Assembly (NCBI RefSeq): GCF_900094705.1
Contig: NZ_FMAR01000016.1
Coordinates: 1-64,000 of the forward strand
Direction of reading: 5' to 3'
Source of the DNA: Chitinophaga costaii
Lineage (GTDB): Bacteria; Bacteroidota; Bacteroidia; Chitinophagales; Chitinophagaceae
DNA length: 64,000 nucleotides
How positions within the stretch are numbered: the first letter of the stretch is position 1; each line of letters begins with the position of its first letter. Made by a program: the position numbers and the translations under genes. Below are positions 33,266 through 42,824 of the stretch, in pieces. The notes under the pieces were generated by a model that saw only the letters and a list, made by a program, of their open reading frames with translations, ran no database searches and was not told where the DNA came from.

Positions 33266-35344
33266 GTGAATCGAATCATCGCGCTCCTTACTTATCTTCT
33301 AGTGGCTGGCCAGCTTCAGGCCTCCCCCATGGCGGCAAGTGATACACTTGCGCTAGACCTGTCTGCCCCCCCTGCACAACTGGACCTCCGTCCTTATATT
33401 TTTAGCTTCGATGACGCCGGCTATACGCTGGTCTCATCCAAACTGCCCCTTGAACTTTTTATAAAGAATCCCCGCATTTTCCATCCGGATACTTTGTACA
33501 ACAACCATACGCATAATGTATGGATGTATTTGCGTATACGCAATACTGCATCCGTAACCGGTCATGTTACGGTATTTGCTGGTTGGCATGATCAGATGGA
33601 ATGGTATGCCCAGGATGGAATTAATCCTCCACAACATTTGATGACAACGGGTTTTATGGTGGACAATAGTAAAGACCGCTGGCATCATTACGGCTTTCTG
33701 GCCGAAGTACCAGGCGGAGCCACCCGCACCTTTTACCTGCGCATTCTTAACCGCAATCTGGCAGAACATGCTCTTATGCCCGTAGCCTTCAATGACCTTA
33801 CGCTGGCGCATTTTGAGCAAAACAAACAGGTGTTTTACCAGCACCAAGCTGTGTTTATCCTGGTGCTACTGGGCATGTTATTGATATTTCTCATCACCGC
33901 CATCATCAACTACATTCAGCTTCCAGACCGTTCCTACTTATACTTTGCAGCATATATCCTGGGGCTTATTTTTTATTTTGCCCTGCGGCTGGATAACAAA
34001 CCCTACCAACTGTCCTGGTTTTATCCCTGGCCCTCCCTGAAATATTATTGGGATGTACCGGCGCTACTGTTCTGCTTTTATTTCATGTACCTACTTTTTG
34101 GGAATGCCTTCCTAAACCTGCGCGAGCGTTTTCCATTTCTGGAACGGGTTTTTAAGGTGGTAAGTTTTCTGATTGTCTGCATAACGCTGGTATGCGTGGG
34201 CTTCATTGCCCAGGGCTTTTATCATATTTCCTACCGGTTATATGGTTATGTGTTTCTGGCCAGCCTGCTTCCTTCTATCAGTGTATTCATCATATTAACC
34301 CGCCGCTCCAAACATCATCCTCTCATACGCTTTTTCGTGTTTGGCGCCGTTTCGCTGAATGCTTCCTCCCTATACGCCTTTACCACGCACCTGGGAGAAA
34401 ATGGCTTCTATAGCGGCACTGCCCAGCTAACAACTCCTTCCTATATCATTGTGGTAGGCATGCTGTTGCAAGCTATGTTCTTCCTGGCGGGACTAAGCTA
34501 CCGCAACAAGCTAGTACACCAGGAGCGTACCAAAACCCAAGAAATGCTCATTAAACAGCTGAATAAAAACAAGGAACTGCAACGCAAACTCAATGAGCAA
34601 CTGGAGGAATTGGTGAAAGAACAGACCACTGAAATACTCCGTAAAAAACAAGAACTGGAAGAACAACGTAAAATCCAGAGCGATTTTGAATATGGTAAAA
34701 AACTGGCGGAAATAGAGCTGAAGGCCATACGGGCTCAAATTAATCCTCACTTTATTTTTAATTGCCTTAATTCTATACAACTGTTTGTAATGCAGCGTGA
34801 TTTTGAGCTGGCCCAAAAATATTTGTCAGATTTTTCTTATCTTATACGAAAGACTTTAGACTTTTCCCGCCGTAATTTTATTGCACTCACGGACGAGATT
34901 ACGTACCTCAATACATACCTTGGCTTGGAAAAAATGCGTTTTGAGCATAAAATGGAATTTGAAATTCAGGTAGATCCAGACCTGGCAATTGCAGAATTAG
35001 AAGTTCCTTCCATGCTACTTCAGCCTTACGTTGAAAATGCTGTGAAGCACGGCATGAACAACAGTTTTCAGCCAATAGGGCATCTGATGATCAGCTTCCG
35101 GCAAACGGCTGCTGATGTGCTGGAATGTACTATTGAAGACAATGGTATAGGTATTGAAAAAACCAAGGCATTACGCACCTTACCCAAAAGCCATCAATCG
35201 TCTGGTATGGAGATAAGTTTTAACCGGGCCGAGTTGCTCAATAAAATGTTTAACACTGGCATTCAGATAGAAATCATTGACAAAGCCACACAAGATCAGC
35301 AGCACAGTGGTACCATGGTGCGCGTGCTGATACCACAACTATAG
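33266..35344 (+). CDS. LytS-type sensor histidine kinase with 7TMR-DISM region
   Basis: 692 residues from a GTG start with signal peptide (MNRIIALLTYLLVAGQLQA). Order: periplasmic 7TMR-DISM beta-domain (about 30-185), seven hydrophobic helices (about 193-415), a long coiled coil (about 418-480, rich in Lys, Glu and Gln), His_kinase with AQINPHFIFNCLNSIQ (H495), and an HATPase domain (LLQPYVENAVKHG, EDNGIGI). The neighbouring LytTR regulator six bases downstream is the obvious partner. The signal is unknown; DISM domains often bind carbohydrates. Confidence 0.93.
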   Translation: MNRIIALLTYLLVAGQLQASPMAASDTLALDLSAPPAQLDLRPYIFSFDDAGYTLVSSKLPLELFIKNPRIFHPDTLYNNHTHNVWMYLRIRNTASVTGHVTVFAGWHDQMEWYAQDGINPPQHLMTTGFMVDNSKDRWHHYGFLAEVPGGATRTFYLRILNRNLAEHALMPVAFNDLTLAHFEQNKQVFYQHQAVFILVLLGMLLIFLITAIINYIQLPDRSYLYFAAYILGLIFYFALRLDNKPYQLSWFYPWPSLKYYWDVPALLFCFYFMYLLFGNAFLNLRERFPFLERVFKVVSFLIVCITLVCVGFIAQGFYHISYRLYGYVFLASLLPSISVFIILTRRSKHHPLIRFFVFGAVSLNASSLYAFTTHLGENGFYSGTAQLTTPSYIIVVGMLLQAMFFLAGLSYRNKLVHQERTKTQEMLIKQLNKNKELQRKLNEQLEELVKEQTTEILRKKQELEEQRKIQSDFEYGKKLAEIELKAIRAQINPHFIFNCLNSIQLFVMQRDFELAQKYLSDFSYLIRKTLDFSRRNFIALTDEITYLNTYLGLEKMRFEHKMEFEIQVDPDLAIAELEVPSMLLQPYVENAVKHGMNNSFQPIGHLMISFRQTAADVLECTIEDNGIGIEKTKALRTLPKSHQSSGMEISFNRAELLNKMFNTGIQIEIIDKATQDQQHSGTMVRVLIPQL

Positions 35345-35350
35345 ATTTTT

Positions 35351-36091
35351 ATGATCAAGGCCATTATCATTGACGACGAACGAAACAGCAGGGACATCAT
35401 TGCCCTGATGCTGGAAAGATATTGCCCTAATGTGGAGGTACTGGCGTTGGCCAATGACTGTGCCGAAGGCATAGTAAAAATAAAGGAATACCAGCCCGAC
35501 CTCGTTTTCCTGGATCTTGAAATGCCCGATGGCACCGGGTTTGAAGTACTACAAGGCCTGGATGATATAAATTTTGAAGCCATTTTTGTAACGGCCTTTG
35601 AAAAAAAATTTGTGCATACCATCCGTTTTAGTGAAGTAGAGCTTATCCTAAAACCTATTGATAAAGAAAGCTTGCTACAGGCCGTAAACACGGTACAGCA
35701 GCGCATCAGCGGCCAGGTAAGCAAACAACGGTACAAGGTACTGATGGAGAATTTTCTCCAGGGCAGGCAGGAACATTGGCAACTGGTACTACCCAGCGCA
35801 ACCAGTGAAATAATGACAACAATGGACGAAATATTATACCTCGAAGCGGGCCAGGAGCAGTGCATTTTCCATTTGCGCAAAGGCGCACCGGTTACGGTGG
35901 AGCGGCCCTTCCGTTATTACCTTGACTTACTGGGCAATATGCCTTTTTTTCAGATCAACAATACCCAAACAGTAAACCTCAAAGCTGTGCTGCAACTTAG
36001 TGCAGATAAGACACAGGTGGTGCTGCCTAATAATATCCGGCTGGACATGACAGACAGGCGAAGGAAAGAATTCATGAGCAAATGGAAGTAA
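35351..36091 (+). CDS. LytTR-family response regulator
   Basis: 246 residues: a CheY-like receiver (about 1-120) with IIIDDE at the start, phosphorylation site D55 in LVFLDLEMPDG, the Thr of FVTAFE and Lys of LKPID, then a LytTR DNA-binding domain (about 140-240) with ILYLEAGQEQCIFHL and FFQINNTQTVNL. It starts six bases after the kinase gene, so the two form one operon. A terminator shared with rho follows. Targets are unknown. Confidence 0.94.
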   Translation: MIKAIIIDDERNSRDIIALMLERYCPNVEVLALANDCAEGIVKIKEYQPDLVFLDLEMPDGTGFEVLQGLDDINFEAIFVTAFEKKFVHTIRFSEVELILKPIDKESLLQAVNTVQQRISGQVSKQRYKVLMENFLQGRQEHWQLVLPSATSEIMTTMDEILYLEAGQEQCIFHLRKGAPVTVERPFRYYLDLLGNMPFFQINNTQTVNLKAVLQLSADKTQVVLPNNIRLDMTDRRRKEFMSKWK

Positions 36092-36156
36092 TAATTTTTT
36101 AATAATCTCCGTTGCCGGCTTCCCATGGGTTTATCTTTATTGCCAGCTACTTGCAT

Positions 36157-36191
36157 AAAAAAGCCCGCTGATCATTGACCAGCGGGCTTTT
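36157..36191. terminator. Bidirectional terminator between LytTR gene and rho
   Basis: AAAAAGCCCGCTG/CAGCGGGCTTTT with a 9-base loop serves both converging genes. Confidence 0.9.
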
Positions 36192-36209
36192 CAATATAAT
36201 ACATGAAAA

Positions 36210-37931
36210 TTATCCATTCATGGAGATCAGGAATTCTTCATTATTGCGGGTGCCTCTCATGTGTTGCAACAGGAAGTTCATCGACTCTTCGGTATTCATA
36301 TCCGCCAGATGTTTGCGGAGGATGTACATGCGTTGTAGTACGTCCTTATCTAACAACAGGTCATCCCGACGGGTAGAGGATGCGGTTACGTCGATGGCTG
36401 GGAACACCCGGCGGTTAGCCAGTTTGCGATCCAGGGCCAGTTCCATATTACCAGTACCTTTAAATTCTTCAAAGATTACTTCATCCATTTTAGAGCCTGT
36501 ATCAATCAGGGCGGTAGCCAGGATAGTAAGAGAACCTCCATTTTCAATTTTACGGGCAGCGCCGAAGAATTGTTTGGGTTTCTGCATAGCATTAGCTTCC
36601 ACACCACCGCTCAATACCTTACCGGATGCAGGGGCAACAGTATTGTGTGCGCGTGCCAGGCGGGTAATAGAATCGAGCAGGATCACTACGTCGTGTCCGC
36701 ACTCTACCAGGCGTTTGGCTTTCTGCAAAGCGATGGCAGACACCTTCACATGCTTTTCGGCTGGTTCGTCGAAAGTGGAGGCAATTACTTCTGCTCTCAC
36801 ACTGCGTTCCATATCGGTCACCTCTTCCGGGCGCTCGTCAATAAGCACCACCATAAGGTATACTTCAGGGTGATTGCTGGCAATGGCATTGGCCACTTCC
36901 TTTAATAGCATGGTCTTACCTACTTTGGGTTGTGCCACAATCAGTCCGCGCTGGCCTTTGCCAATAGGCGTAAAGAGATCCATCACCCGCATGGAATAAT
37001 TGTTGGCGGTGGTGGTCAGGCGCATTTTTTCAAAGGGGAATAGCGGCGTTAAGTAGTCGAATGGTACGCGATCGCGTACTTCTTCGGGCTGTTTATTGTT
37101 AATGGTTTCAACCTTCAGTAAGGCAAAATATTTTTCACCTTCTTTGGGCGGACGAACAGATCCTTTTACAGAATCGCCTGTTTTAAGGCCAAATAATTTT
37201 ATTTGAGAAGGCGATACATAAATATCGTCCGGGGAACTCAGGTAGTTATAATCTGAAGAGCGGAGGAAACCGTAACCATCGGGCATCATTTCCAGTACAC
37301 CTTCGCTAATAATAACACCGTCGAATTCCACATTGAAAGGCAATTCCTTCTTGGGCGCGAAACGTTGCAATTTCTGCGGCACAATGGCCACTTCATCGGG
37401 CATTACGAAATCGTCATCATCCTCTTCTTCTTCCTCTATCTCGTCTTCATCTTCCACGACCGGTTCACTCTGTGGTTCTTGCTCACGCTCTACTATAGCG
37501 GCTTTGGCTGCTTGTTCATCCTCTGTAAATGCAGGTAGGATAATATCATCATCATCATCGAAAGTAAGAGAAGGAATATCAAGATCTAATTCGAGAAGTT
37601 TGGATTTGGGCTTGGGGGGAGCAGGCGCTTCTTCTTCCTTTTTAGGGGCAGGCTTGCGGCCACGCTTAGGCTTTTCTTCAGCTTGGGAATATTCTTCATG
37701 CACGCTCAGGGGTAGTTCATCTTCTTTCTTTACAACTTTCCGCTTACGCGCTTTCTTTTCTTCCCCATTATTGGCATTTGTTTCTGAGGCCATAACTGCT
37801 TGTTTATCGAGAATTTTATAAATAAGGTCTTGTTTTTCTACTTTTTTCGGGCTGGTAATTTCTAGCTTTTCGGCAATATCAAGCAACTCCGGAACGATCA
37901 TATCGTTCAATTGTAAGATGTCATACATCAT
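36210..37931 (-). CDS. rho: Transcription termination factor Rho with long acidic insert
   Basis: A 573-residue hexameric RNA helicase. Residues 1-45 are the Rho_N helix bundle. About 46-200 is a low-complexity insert, first Lys/Arg/Pro-rich and then very acidic (around 160-175 nearly all Glu/Asp). The cold-shock RNA-binding domain follows (about 203-275, GFLRSSDYNYL) and then the ATPase core. Walker A is AQPKVGKTM (333-341), VVLIDERPEEVTDM contains the Walker B region and the catalytic Glu, and VVILLDSITRLARA is also conserved. The insert makes it about 150 residues longer than E. coli Rho. A promoter 175 bases upstream implies a long leader that could be autoregulated. Confidence 0.95.
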   Translation of the reverse strand: MMYDILQLNDMIVPELLDIAEKLEITSPKKVEKQDLIYKILDKQAVMASETNANNGEEKKARKRKVVKKEDELPLSVHEEYSQAEEKPKRGRKPAPKKEEEAPAPPKPKSKLLELDLDIPSLTFDDDDDIILPAFTEDEQAAKAAIVEREQEPQSEPVVEDEDEIEEEEEDDDDFVMPDEVAIVPQKLQRFAPKKELPFNVEFDGVIISEGVLEMMPDGYGFLRSSDYNYLSSPDDIYVSPSQIKLFGLKTGDSVKGSVRPPKEGEKYFALLKVETINNKQPEEVRDRVPFDYLTPLFPFEKMRLTTTANNYSMRVMDLFTPIGKGQRGLIVAQPKVGKTMLLKEVANAIASNHPEVYLMVVLIDERPEEVTDMERSVRAEVIASTFDEPAEKHVKVSAIALQKAKRLVECGHDVVILLDSITRLARAHNTVAPASGKVLSGGVEANAMQKPKQFFGAARKIENGGSLTILATALIDTGSKMDEVIFEEFKGTGNMELALDRKLANRRVFPAIDVTASSTRRDDLLLDKDVLQRMYILRKHLADMNTEESMNFLLQHMRGTRNNEEFLISMNG

Positions 37932-38111
37932 CTGTGTTGTCTAAATTTTTGAAGTATCATTAAGGCGGGTACTATTGCATACCATGCTCTCCGGTATCAA
38001 AATATTCTGTGTCCAATAAATGCTTTGGTTACGACTTTTTGGTAGGGAGTGAAGCAGGAACTGCTGATGAAGATGGAACGAAAAGGTGACTTATCAGACA
38101 GGTTGTATTTG

Positions 38112-38143
38112 CAACATTAAGACAACTTTTATAATTCACCAAA
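38112..38143 (-). promoter_or_regulatory. rho promoter
   Basis: TTTG (38143-38140), 20 bases, TAATGTTG (38119-38112) on the minus strand. The transcript would start near 38105, giving a 5' leader of about 175 bases. Confidence 0.65.
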
Positions 38144-38382
38144 AAAAAACCGATAACAATTACCGTATGGGTTCGCTGGCAAGCAATTTATATATTATAA
38201 TAATATAAATTTGTAGTAAATATCCTTCGAACGTTCACTGAATTCGTGGTATTAATAGCACAAATCTAAAATAAATATCTGATCAAAAATACGGGCCTTA
38301 CCCTGCCATACATGTGCTTACACTAACTTTATCTATTTTTTAACAGATAGTGGATTCCGTTACACTATTGCTGGAGAACAAT

Positions 38383-38390
38383 TATTTTTG
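38383..38390 (+). promoter_or_regulatory. -7 box for asnS
   Basis: TATTTTTG, exact consensus, 32 bases before the ATG; the -33 box is poor. Confidence 0.5.
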
Positions 38391-38422
38391 CAATCCATCA
38401 ATTAAAATCAAACATTTATTTT

Positions 38423-39862
38423 ATGAGCCAAAGAGTGAAAGTAAAACAGATCCTGGCCGATGACAGGACTCATTACGCGGTAATAGTAAAAGGTTGGGTG
38501 CGGAGCTTCCGTAACAACCAGTTTATTGCAGTGAACGACGGCTCTACAAATAATAATCTGCAGGCAGTACTTGCGCTGGACAGTTTGGATGCGTCATTGC
38601 TGAAGCGCATCACCACCGGTGCCGCCATCAGCCTAAGCGGAGAGATCATCCCTTCCCTGGGCAAAGGTCAGCGCGTGGAGCTAAAGGTAGCTACCCTAGA
38701 AATACTGGGCGACTGCGACCCGGAAAAGTACCCACTACAATTAAAAAACAGGCCCAGCCTGGAATACCTGCGGGAAATTGCCCACCTGCGTTTCCGTACT
38801 AATACTTTCGGCGCAATATTCCGCGTACGTCATAGCCTGGCGTTTGCCGTGCATAAATTTTTTAACGAACGTAACTTTGTATACCTGCATACTCCTATCA
38901 TCACTGCCTCCGATGCAGAAGGGGCCGGCGAGATGTTCCGCGTGTCTACCCTTGACCCGATGAACCCGCCCCTGGATGTAGATGGCAACATCGACTACTC
39001 GGAAGATTTTTTTGGCCGCGCCACCAATCTTACCGTTTCCGGTCAGTTGGAGGGTGAACTGGCAGCCATGGCTTTCGGAGACATCTACACCTTTGGCCCT
39101 ACTTTCCGGGCCGAAAATTCTAATACCACCCGCCACCTTGCAGAGTTCTGGATGATTGAGCCAGAAATGGCTTTCTACGACCTGGAAGACAACATGGCGC
39201 TGGCAGAGGCTTTCGTGAAATCTGTGATTGGCTATGTGCTGGAAAACAACCGGGAAGACCTGGATTTTCTGGCTACCCGACAGGAGGAGGAAGAAAAACA
39301 GAAACCACAGGCAGAACGTAGCGATATGGGCCTGATCGAAAAGTTGGAATTTGTACTGAACAATGAGTTTCAAAAACTCACCTACACAGAGGCGATTGAG
39401 ATCCTGAAAAACAGCAAACCCAATAAGAATAAAAAGTTTAGCTATATCATTGAAGAATGGGGCGCTGATCTTCAGAGTGAGCATGAACGTTATCTCGTAG
39501 AAAAACACTTTAAAAAACCAGTGATCTTAACAGATTACCCCGCAGCTATCAAAGCCTTTTATATGAAGCAGAATGAGGATGGTAAAACAGTGAGAGCTAT
39601 GGATATTTTGTTTCCCGGCATCGGTGAAATGGTGGGCGGTTCCCAACGGGAAGAAAACTATGAAAAGCTGGTAAAACGCATGGAAGAAATGCACCTGCCG
39701 GTAGAAGAAATGTCGTGGTACCTGGATACCCGCCGTTTTGGTGCCTGTCCACATGCTGGCTTTGGACTTGGTTTTGAGCGCCTCATGCTCTTTGTAACCG
39801 GCATGACCAACATCCGCGATGTAATTCCTTTCCCAAGAACGCCAAAGAGTGCCGAGTTTTAG
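38423..39862 (+). CDS. asnS: Asparaginyl-tRNA synthetase
   Basis: 479 residues of class II synthetase. An N-terminal OB fold (YAVIVKGWVRSFRNN) binds the anticodon. Motif 2 (FGPTFRAENSNTTRHLAEFWMIEPEM) is clear and motif 3 is GFGLGFERLMLF, both in the AsnRS/AspRS form. The enzyme charges tRNA-Asn, so the organism need not use the transamidation route for asparagine. The insertion around 300-335 is longer than in some bacteria. A terminator follows at 39885. Confidence 0.96.
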   Translation: MSQRVKVKQILADDRTHYAVIVKGWVRSFRNNQFIAVNDGSTNNNLQAVLALDSLDASLLKRITTGAAISLSGEIIPSLGKGQRVELKVATLEILGDCDPEKYPLQLKNRPSLEYLREIAHLRFRTNTFGAIFRVRHSLAFAVHKFFNERNFVYLHTPIITASDAEGAGEMFRVSTLDPMNPPLDVDGNIDYSEDFFGRATNLTVSGQLEGELAAMAFGDIYTFGPTFRAENSNTTRHLAEFWMIEPEMAFYDLEDNMALAEAFVKSVIGYVLENNREDLDFLATRQEEEEKQKPQAERSDMGLIEKLEFVLNNEFQKLTYTEAIEILKNSKPNKNKKFSYIIEEWGADLQSEHERYLVEKHFKKPVILTDYPAAIKAFYMKQNEDGKTVRAMDILFPGIGEMVGGSQREENYEKLVKRMEEMHLPVEEMSWYLDTRRFGACPHAGFGLGFERLMLFVTGMTNIRDVIPFPRTPKSAEF

Positions 39863-39884
39863 TTTTTGATCTAAATAAGATTAT

Positions 39885-39923
39885 AAAAAAGCCGCTTCTG
39901 CTAAAACCGGAAACGGCTTTTTT
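39885..39923 (+). terminator. Terminator after asnS
   Basis: AAAAAAGCCG/CGGCTTTTTT stem with a partly paired loop and T6 tail. Confidence 0.88.
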
Positions 39924-40021
39924 GTTATTCTTCTCTCCGTCTATGGAAAAATGACCTCTTCGCGTCTTATGATCAGAAAGCGCTTTTCATCCAAATATAT
40001 TTCGTATACTTTTAAAACGTT

Positions 40022-40558
40022 ATGGTCATGGCTGAAATGAATACTAATACCCAAACCCATGCGCGGGGCGGCGGGCAGCGCAGCAAAAAACTATCTACCC
40101 GGGTAGATATGACTCCCATGGTAGACCTGGGATTTCTGCTTATTACTTTTTTCATGCTTACTACTTCCCTGGCCAAAGCCCGTGTGACGAACCTGATTAT
40201 GCCGGCAAACGATGGCCAGCAAATGCCCCTGAGCGCCAGCAAGGCCCTTACTGTTTTGCTGGGGCCAGACAGTCGTATCGCTTTTTATGAAAGCAATGGC
40301 GAAGAAACTGCCCCACACCCGCAGGACATTCACACCACCACTTACGCAGAGGCCAGTGGCATAGGATCAGTCATTCGCCGCAAACAGGCACTGCTGGCTG
40401 CTGCCGGTAAGCCAGGAGAATTGATGGTACTCATTAAACCCACCACACAATCTAATTATAAAAATGCCGTGGACTTGCTGGATGAGCTGTCTATTAACCG
40501 GGTAAACCGGTATGCTTTTATGGATATCTCCACTTGGGAGGCTGGGTATTTTCAGTAG
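40022..40558 (+). CDS. exbD: ExbD/TolR-type biopolymer transport protein, without an ExbB neighbour
   Basis: 178 residues: a short cytoplasmic tail, one transmembrane helix with the functional Asp in TPMVDLGFLLITFFML (D35), and a periplasmic domain (about 60-178). ExbD normally works with ExbB and TonB to energise outer-membrane receptors. Here no exbB is adjacent. TACTTTTA (40007-40014) ends seven bases before the ATG. Starts at 40022 or 40028 are both possible. Confidence 0.88.
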   Translation: MVMAEMNTNTQTHARGGGQRSKKLSTRVDMTPMVDLGFLLITFFMLTTSLAKARVTNLIMPANDGQQMPLSASKALTVLLGPDSRIAFYESNGEETAPHPQDIHTTTYAEASGIGSVIRRKQALLAAAGKPGELMVLIKPTTQSNYKNAVDLLDELSINRVNRYAFMDISTWEAGYFQ

Positions 40559-40616
40559 GTTGCGCATGCGTAGTATTAACTTTTCGCTATCTTAGCCCGG
40601 TAACTTTTCATGCAAT

Positions 40617-41573
40617 ATGGCACATCAACATTCCATCCCATCGATAGATCTGTCGGACTTTACTTCCGGCAATGCGCAACGCAAGGCCGCCTTCGTGGCA
40701 CAGCTTGGAGAGGCTTATGAAACAGTAGGTTTTGTAGCCGTAAAGAATCATGGCATCGCTGATCAGCTCATCGCAGATCTTTACAAGTATGTACAGGACT
40801 TTTTTGCGCTTCCCTACGAAACCAAGCGCCGGTATGAAATACCTGCACTGGCCGGACAACGCGGCTACACCTCCTTTGGGAAGGAACATGCAAAAGGCTT
40901 TGATGCGCCAGACCTGAAGGAATTTTTCCAGTTTGGACAAACCGTAGAAGACAACGATCCTGTGGCAAAAGAGTACCCGAATAATGTGCAGGTAGCAGAA
41001 GTTCCATCGTTCAGCCCTACTTTTTTCCAGGCCTTCCGGGGTTTTGAAACGTCTGGTAAAGCGCTGCTACAAGCGATTGCCATTTACCTGGGGCTCGATG
41101 AATTTTATTTCGATGATAAGGTACATAACGGCAATTCTATCCTGCGTGCCATTCACTACCCACCCATCACCCAGGAGCCAGCATCTGCCATTCGCGCAGA
41201 ACAGCATGAAGATATTAACCTTATCACGCTGTTGGTAGGCGCTTCCGCAGATGGATTACAAATACTGGATAAAAATAACCATTGGGTACCCGTAACCTCG
41301 CTGCCGGAGCAGATCGTGGTGAATGTAGGCGACATGCTACAACGCCTTACCAATAACCGCATGAAGAGTACCACCCATCGCGTGGTGAATCCTCCTCGGG
41401 AAAAATGGAATACCTCTCGCTACTCTATTCCTTTCTTCCTGCACCCTAAGTCTACTGTGAAGCTGGATTGCCTGGAAAGCTGTGTAGATGCAGACCATCC
41501 GCTGGCTTATGCCCCCATTACTGCCGGCGAATACCTGGACGAAAGACTGCGGGAAATTGGCCTCAAAAAATAA
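40617..41573 (+). CDS. Isopenicillin N synthase-like 2-oxoglutarate/Fe(II) dioxygenase
   Basis: 318 residues of the DIOX_N plus 2OG-FeII_Oxy fold. Iron ligands H197, D199 and H254 (QHEDIN and STTHRVVN) and the 2-oxoglutarate-binding R268-x-S270 (SRYSIPFF) are all present, so the enzyme should be active. The substrate is unknown; bacterial members oxidise small metabolites, and penicillin chemistry is not implied. It is a single gene ending at a convergent terminator. TAACTTTT (40601-40608) ends eight bases before the ATG. Confidence 0.88.
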   Translation: MAHQHSIPSIDLSDFTSGNAQRKAAFVAQLGEAYETVGFVAVKNHGIADQLIADLYKYVQDFFALPYETKRRYEIPALAGQRGYTSFGKEHAKGFDAPDLKEFFQFGQTVEDNDPVAKEYPNNVQVAEVPSFSPTFFQAFRGFETSGKALLQAIAIYLGLDEFYFDDKVHNGNSILRAIHYPPITQEPASAIRAEQHEDINLITLLVGASADGLQILDKNNHWVPVTSLPEQIVVNVGDMLQRLTNNRMKSTTHRVVNPPREKWNTSRYSIPFFLHPKSTVKLDCLESCVDADHPLAYAPITAGEYLDERLREIGLKK

Positions 41574-41593
41574 AATGTTTTCAGTATGCCCAT

Positions 41594-41626
41594 AAAAAAA
41601 TCCGCTGTTGTCAGCGGATTTTTTTT
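41594..41626. terminator. Bidirectional terminator after the 2OG oxygenase
   Basis: TCCGCTG/CAGCGGA stem, four-base loop, A7 and T8 flanks; serves both converging genes. Confidence 0.9.
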
Positions 41627-41649
41627 GATATGTATTAAGTGGAATTTAA

Positions 41650-42690
41650 TCAATCTCTTCCCGTGCTGGCTTTACTGGTGAGCAACGGGGCGGTGTTTTT
41701 GCCTGGCAGCATGGATACTGCATTGCCACGGAGCAACGCGCTAAAATACATTTTCATGTCGTCGCTAAGTTGGAATTTACTAAAAGGGAAATTTAGAAAA
41801 TAACTATGTTTCCAACCAACGTAATCGTGGAAATTAATGTAGTGCGCATTGGGTGCGCGTTGGTGTATTTTTTCGCCCAACTGGTCCTGGAAGGTAAGCA
41901 GGTGAGCGCCCTTTAACTGAATATCATTTTTGTTGTAATGAATGTAGATGTTACCGGCAAAACGGATATCTTTCACCCAGGCGATATGATCGCGTTGTGG
42001 CACACAGGCCGCGTTGATGACTACATTATCTACAAATGGATAACTGTTTAACGCCGTATAATGTTGTGTCAGCATCATTTGTCGCAGGATGATGTTGCCC
42101 ATACTGTGAAAAAACAAGGTTAACCTTTCTCCCGAAATCCAGGGAGCATTTGCTTCGCGGGCAGCCTGGAAATCTTTCATCAGTGTAAAATATTGGCCTG
42201 CCGAAATGCGGGCATTGGTCCTGGCAAACTTAAAATTTTTAGCCGGCTTAAAAGTGGTGTTGATCGATGAATAATCAAACATTACCACATTTACCCCATA
42301 TTGTGTAGTCATCAGGTAGGCACGCTCCACGTTGTTCGTAAAAATTTTCCCCATCCCTTCGGCATACACAACGATGTCGCGCCGGATGGGCAATAGTTCC
42401 ATGGCATCGCTGAGAGAAGTGGTTTGAAATACCTGCCATTGGGGCCCCTGTTTGCGGAGGAAAAAATAATTTAAATGAGAGGTATCCACATATTCATCCA
42501 GAAAGCGCAGGCTGTCGCGCAGGAAATGACGGTTGCTAACAAAAACCAGGCAGGTGTCGTTCGCTCCAGGCTGTGGCACTGTGTCCTGCATGGAAAAACG
42601 AGACCAGCCAGTATCGCTATTATAACCCCCATGCTGTGCATTTGTAATAATAGGTAAGCATAATATCAAAGCCAGGAGTATGCATTTCAT
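41650..42690 (-). CDS. Secreted alpha/beta-hydrolase (DUF900-like)
   Basis: 346 residues with signal peptide (MKCILLALILCLPIITNAQ). A nucleophile elbow FFHSMGN (GxSxG-like with His before Ser and Asn at the last place) follows the core strand, and a conserved DYSSIN and VVINAACVPQRD fit the family with a lid. The catalytic His is probably in the VGWKHSYF region, which is only an inference. Esterase or lipase-like activity in the periplasm is plausible; the substrate is unknown. Confidence 0.75.
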   Translation of the reverse strand: MKCILLALILCLPIITNAQHGGYNSDTGWSRFSMQDTVPQPGANDTCLVFVSNRHFLRDSLRFLDEYVDTSHLNYFFLRKQGPQWQVFQTTSLSDAMELLPIRRDIVVYAEGMGKIFTNNVERAYLMTTQYGVNVVMFDYSSINTTFKPAKNFKFARTNARISAGQYFTLMKDFQAAREANAPWISGERLTLFFHSMGNIILRQMMLTQHYTALNSYPFVDNVVINAACVPQRDHIAWVKDIRFAGNIYIHYNKNDIQLKGAHLLTFQDQLGEKIHQRAPNAHYINFHDYVGWKHSYFLNFPFSKFQLSDDMKMYFSALLRGNAVSMLPGKNTAPLLTSKASTGRD

Positions 42691-42824
42691 CAGAGCCGGT
42701 TTGGATTTATCTTAAATACAGGCGGATATTTAACGAAGGGAAAAACTTATCAATTAGTTGCAAGGATTATGCCCTATTTTTACATGGCAAACCAAATTAT
42801 TGGCAGCCGGCATAACTAACCTAA

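Larger units (their letters stand above)
37932..38422. other. Divergent rho-asnS intergenic region
   Basis: 491 bases. It holds the rho promoter (38143-38112) with a long leader, a very AT-rich block (about 38188-38215) with an extra TAAATTTG octamer (38206-38213), and the asnS -7 box. No ORF with support. A second, leaderless or regulatory transcript on the plus strand is possible. Confidence 0.55.
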
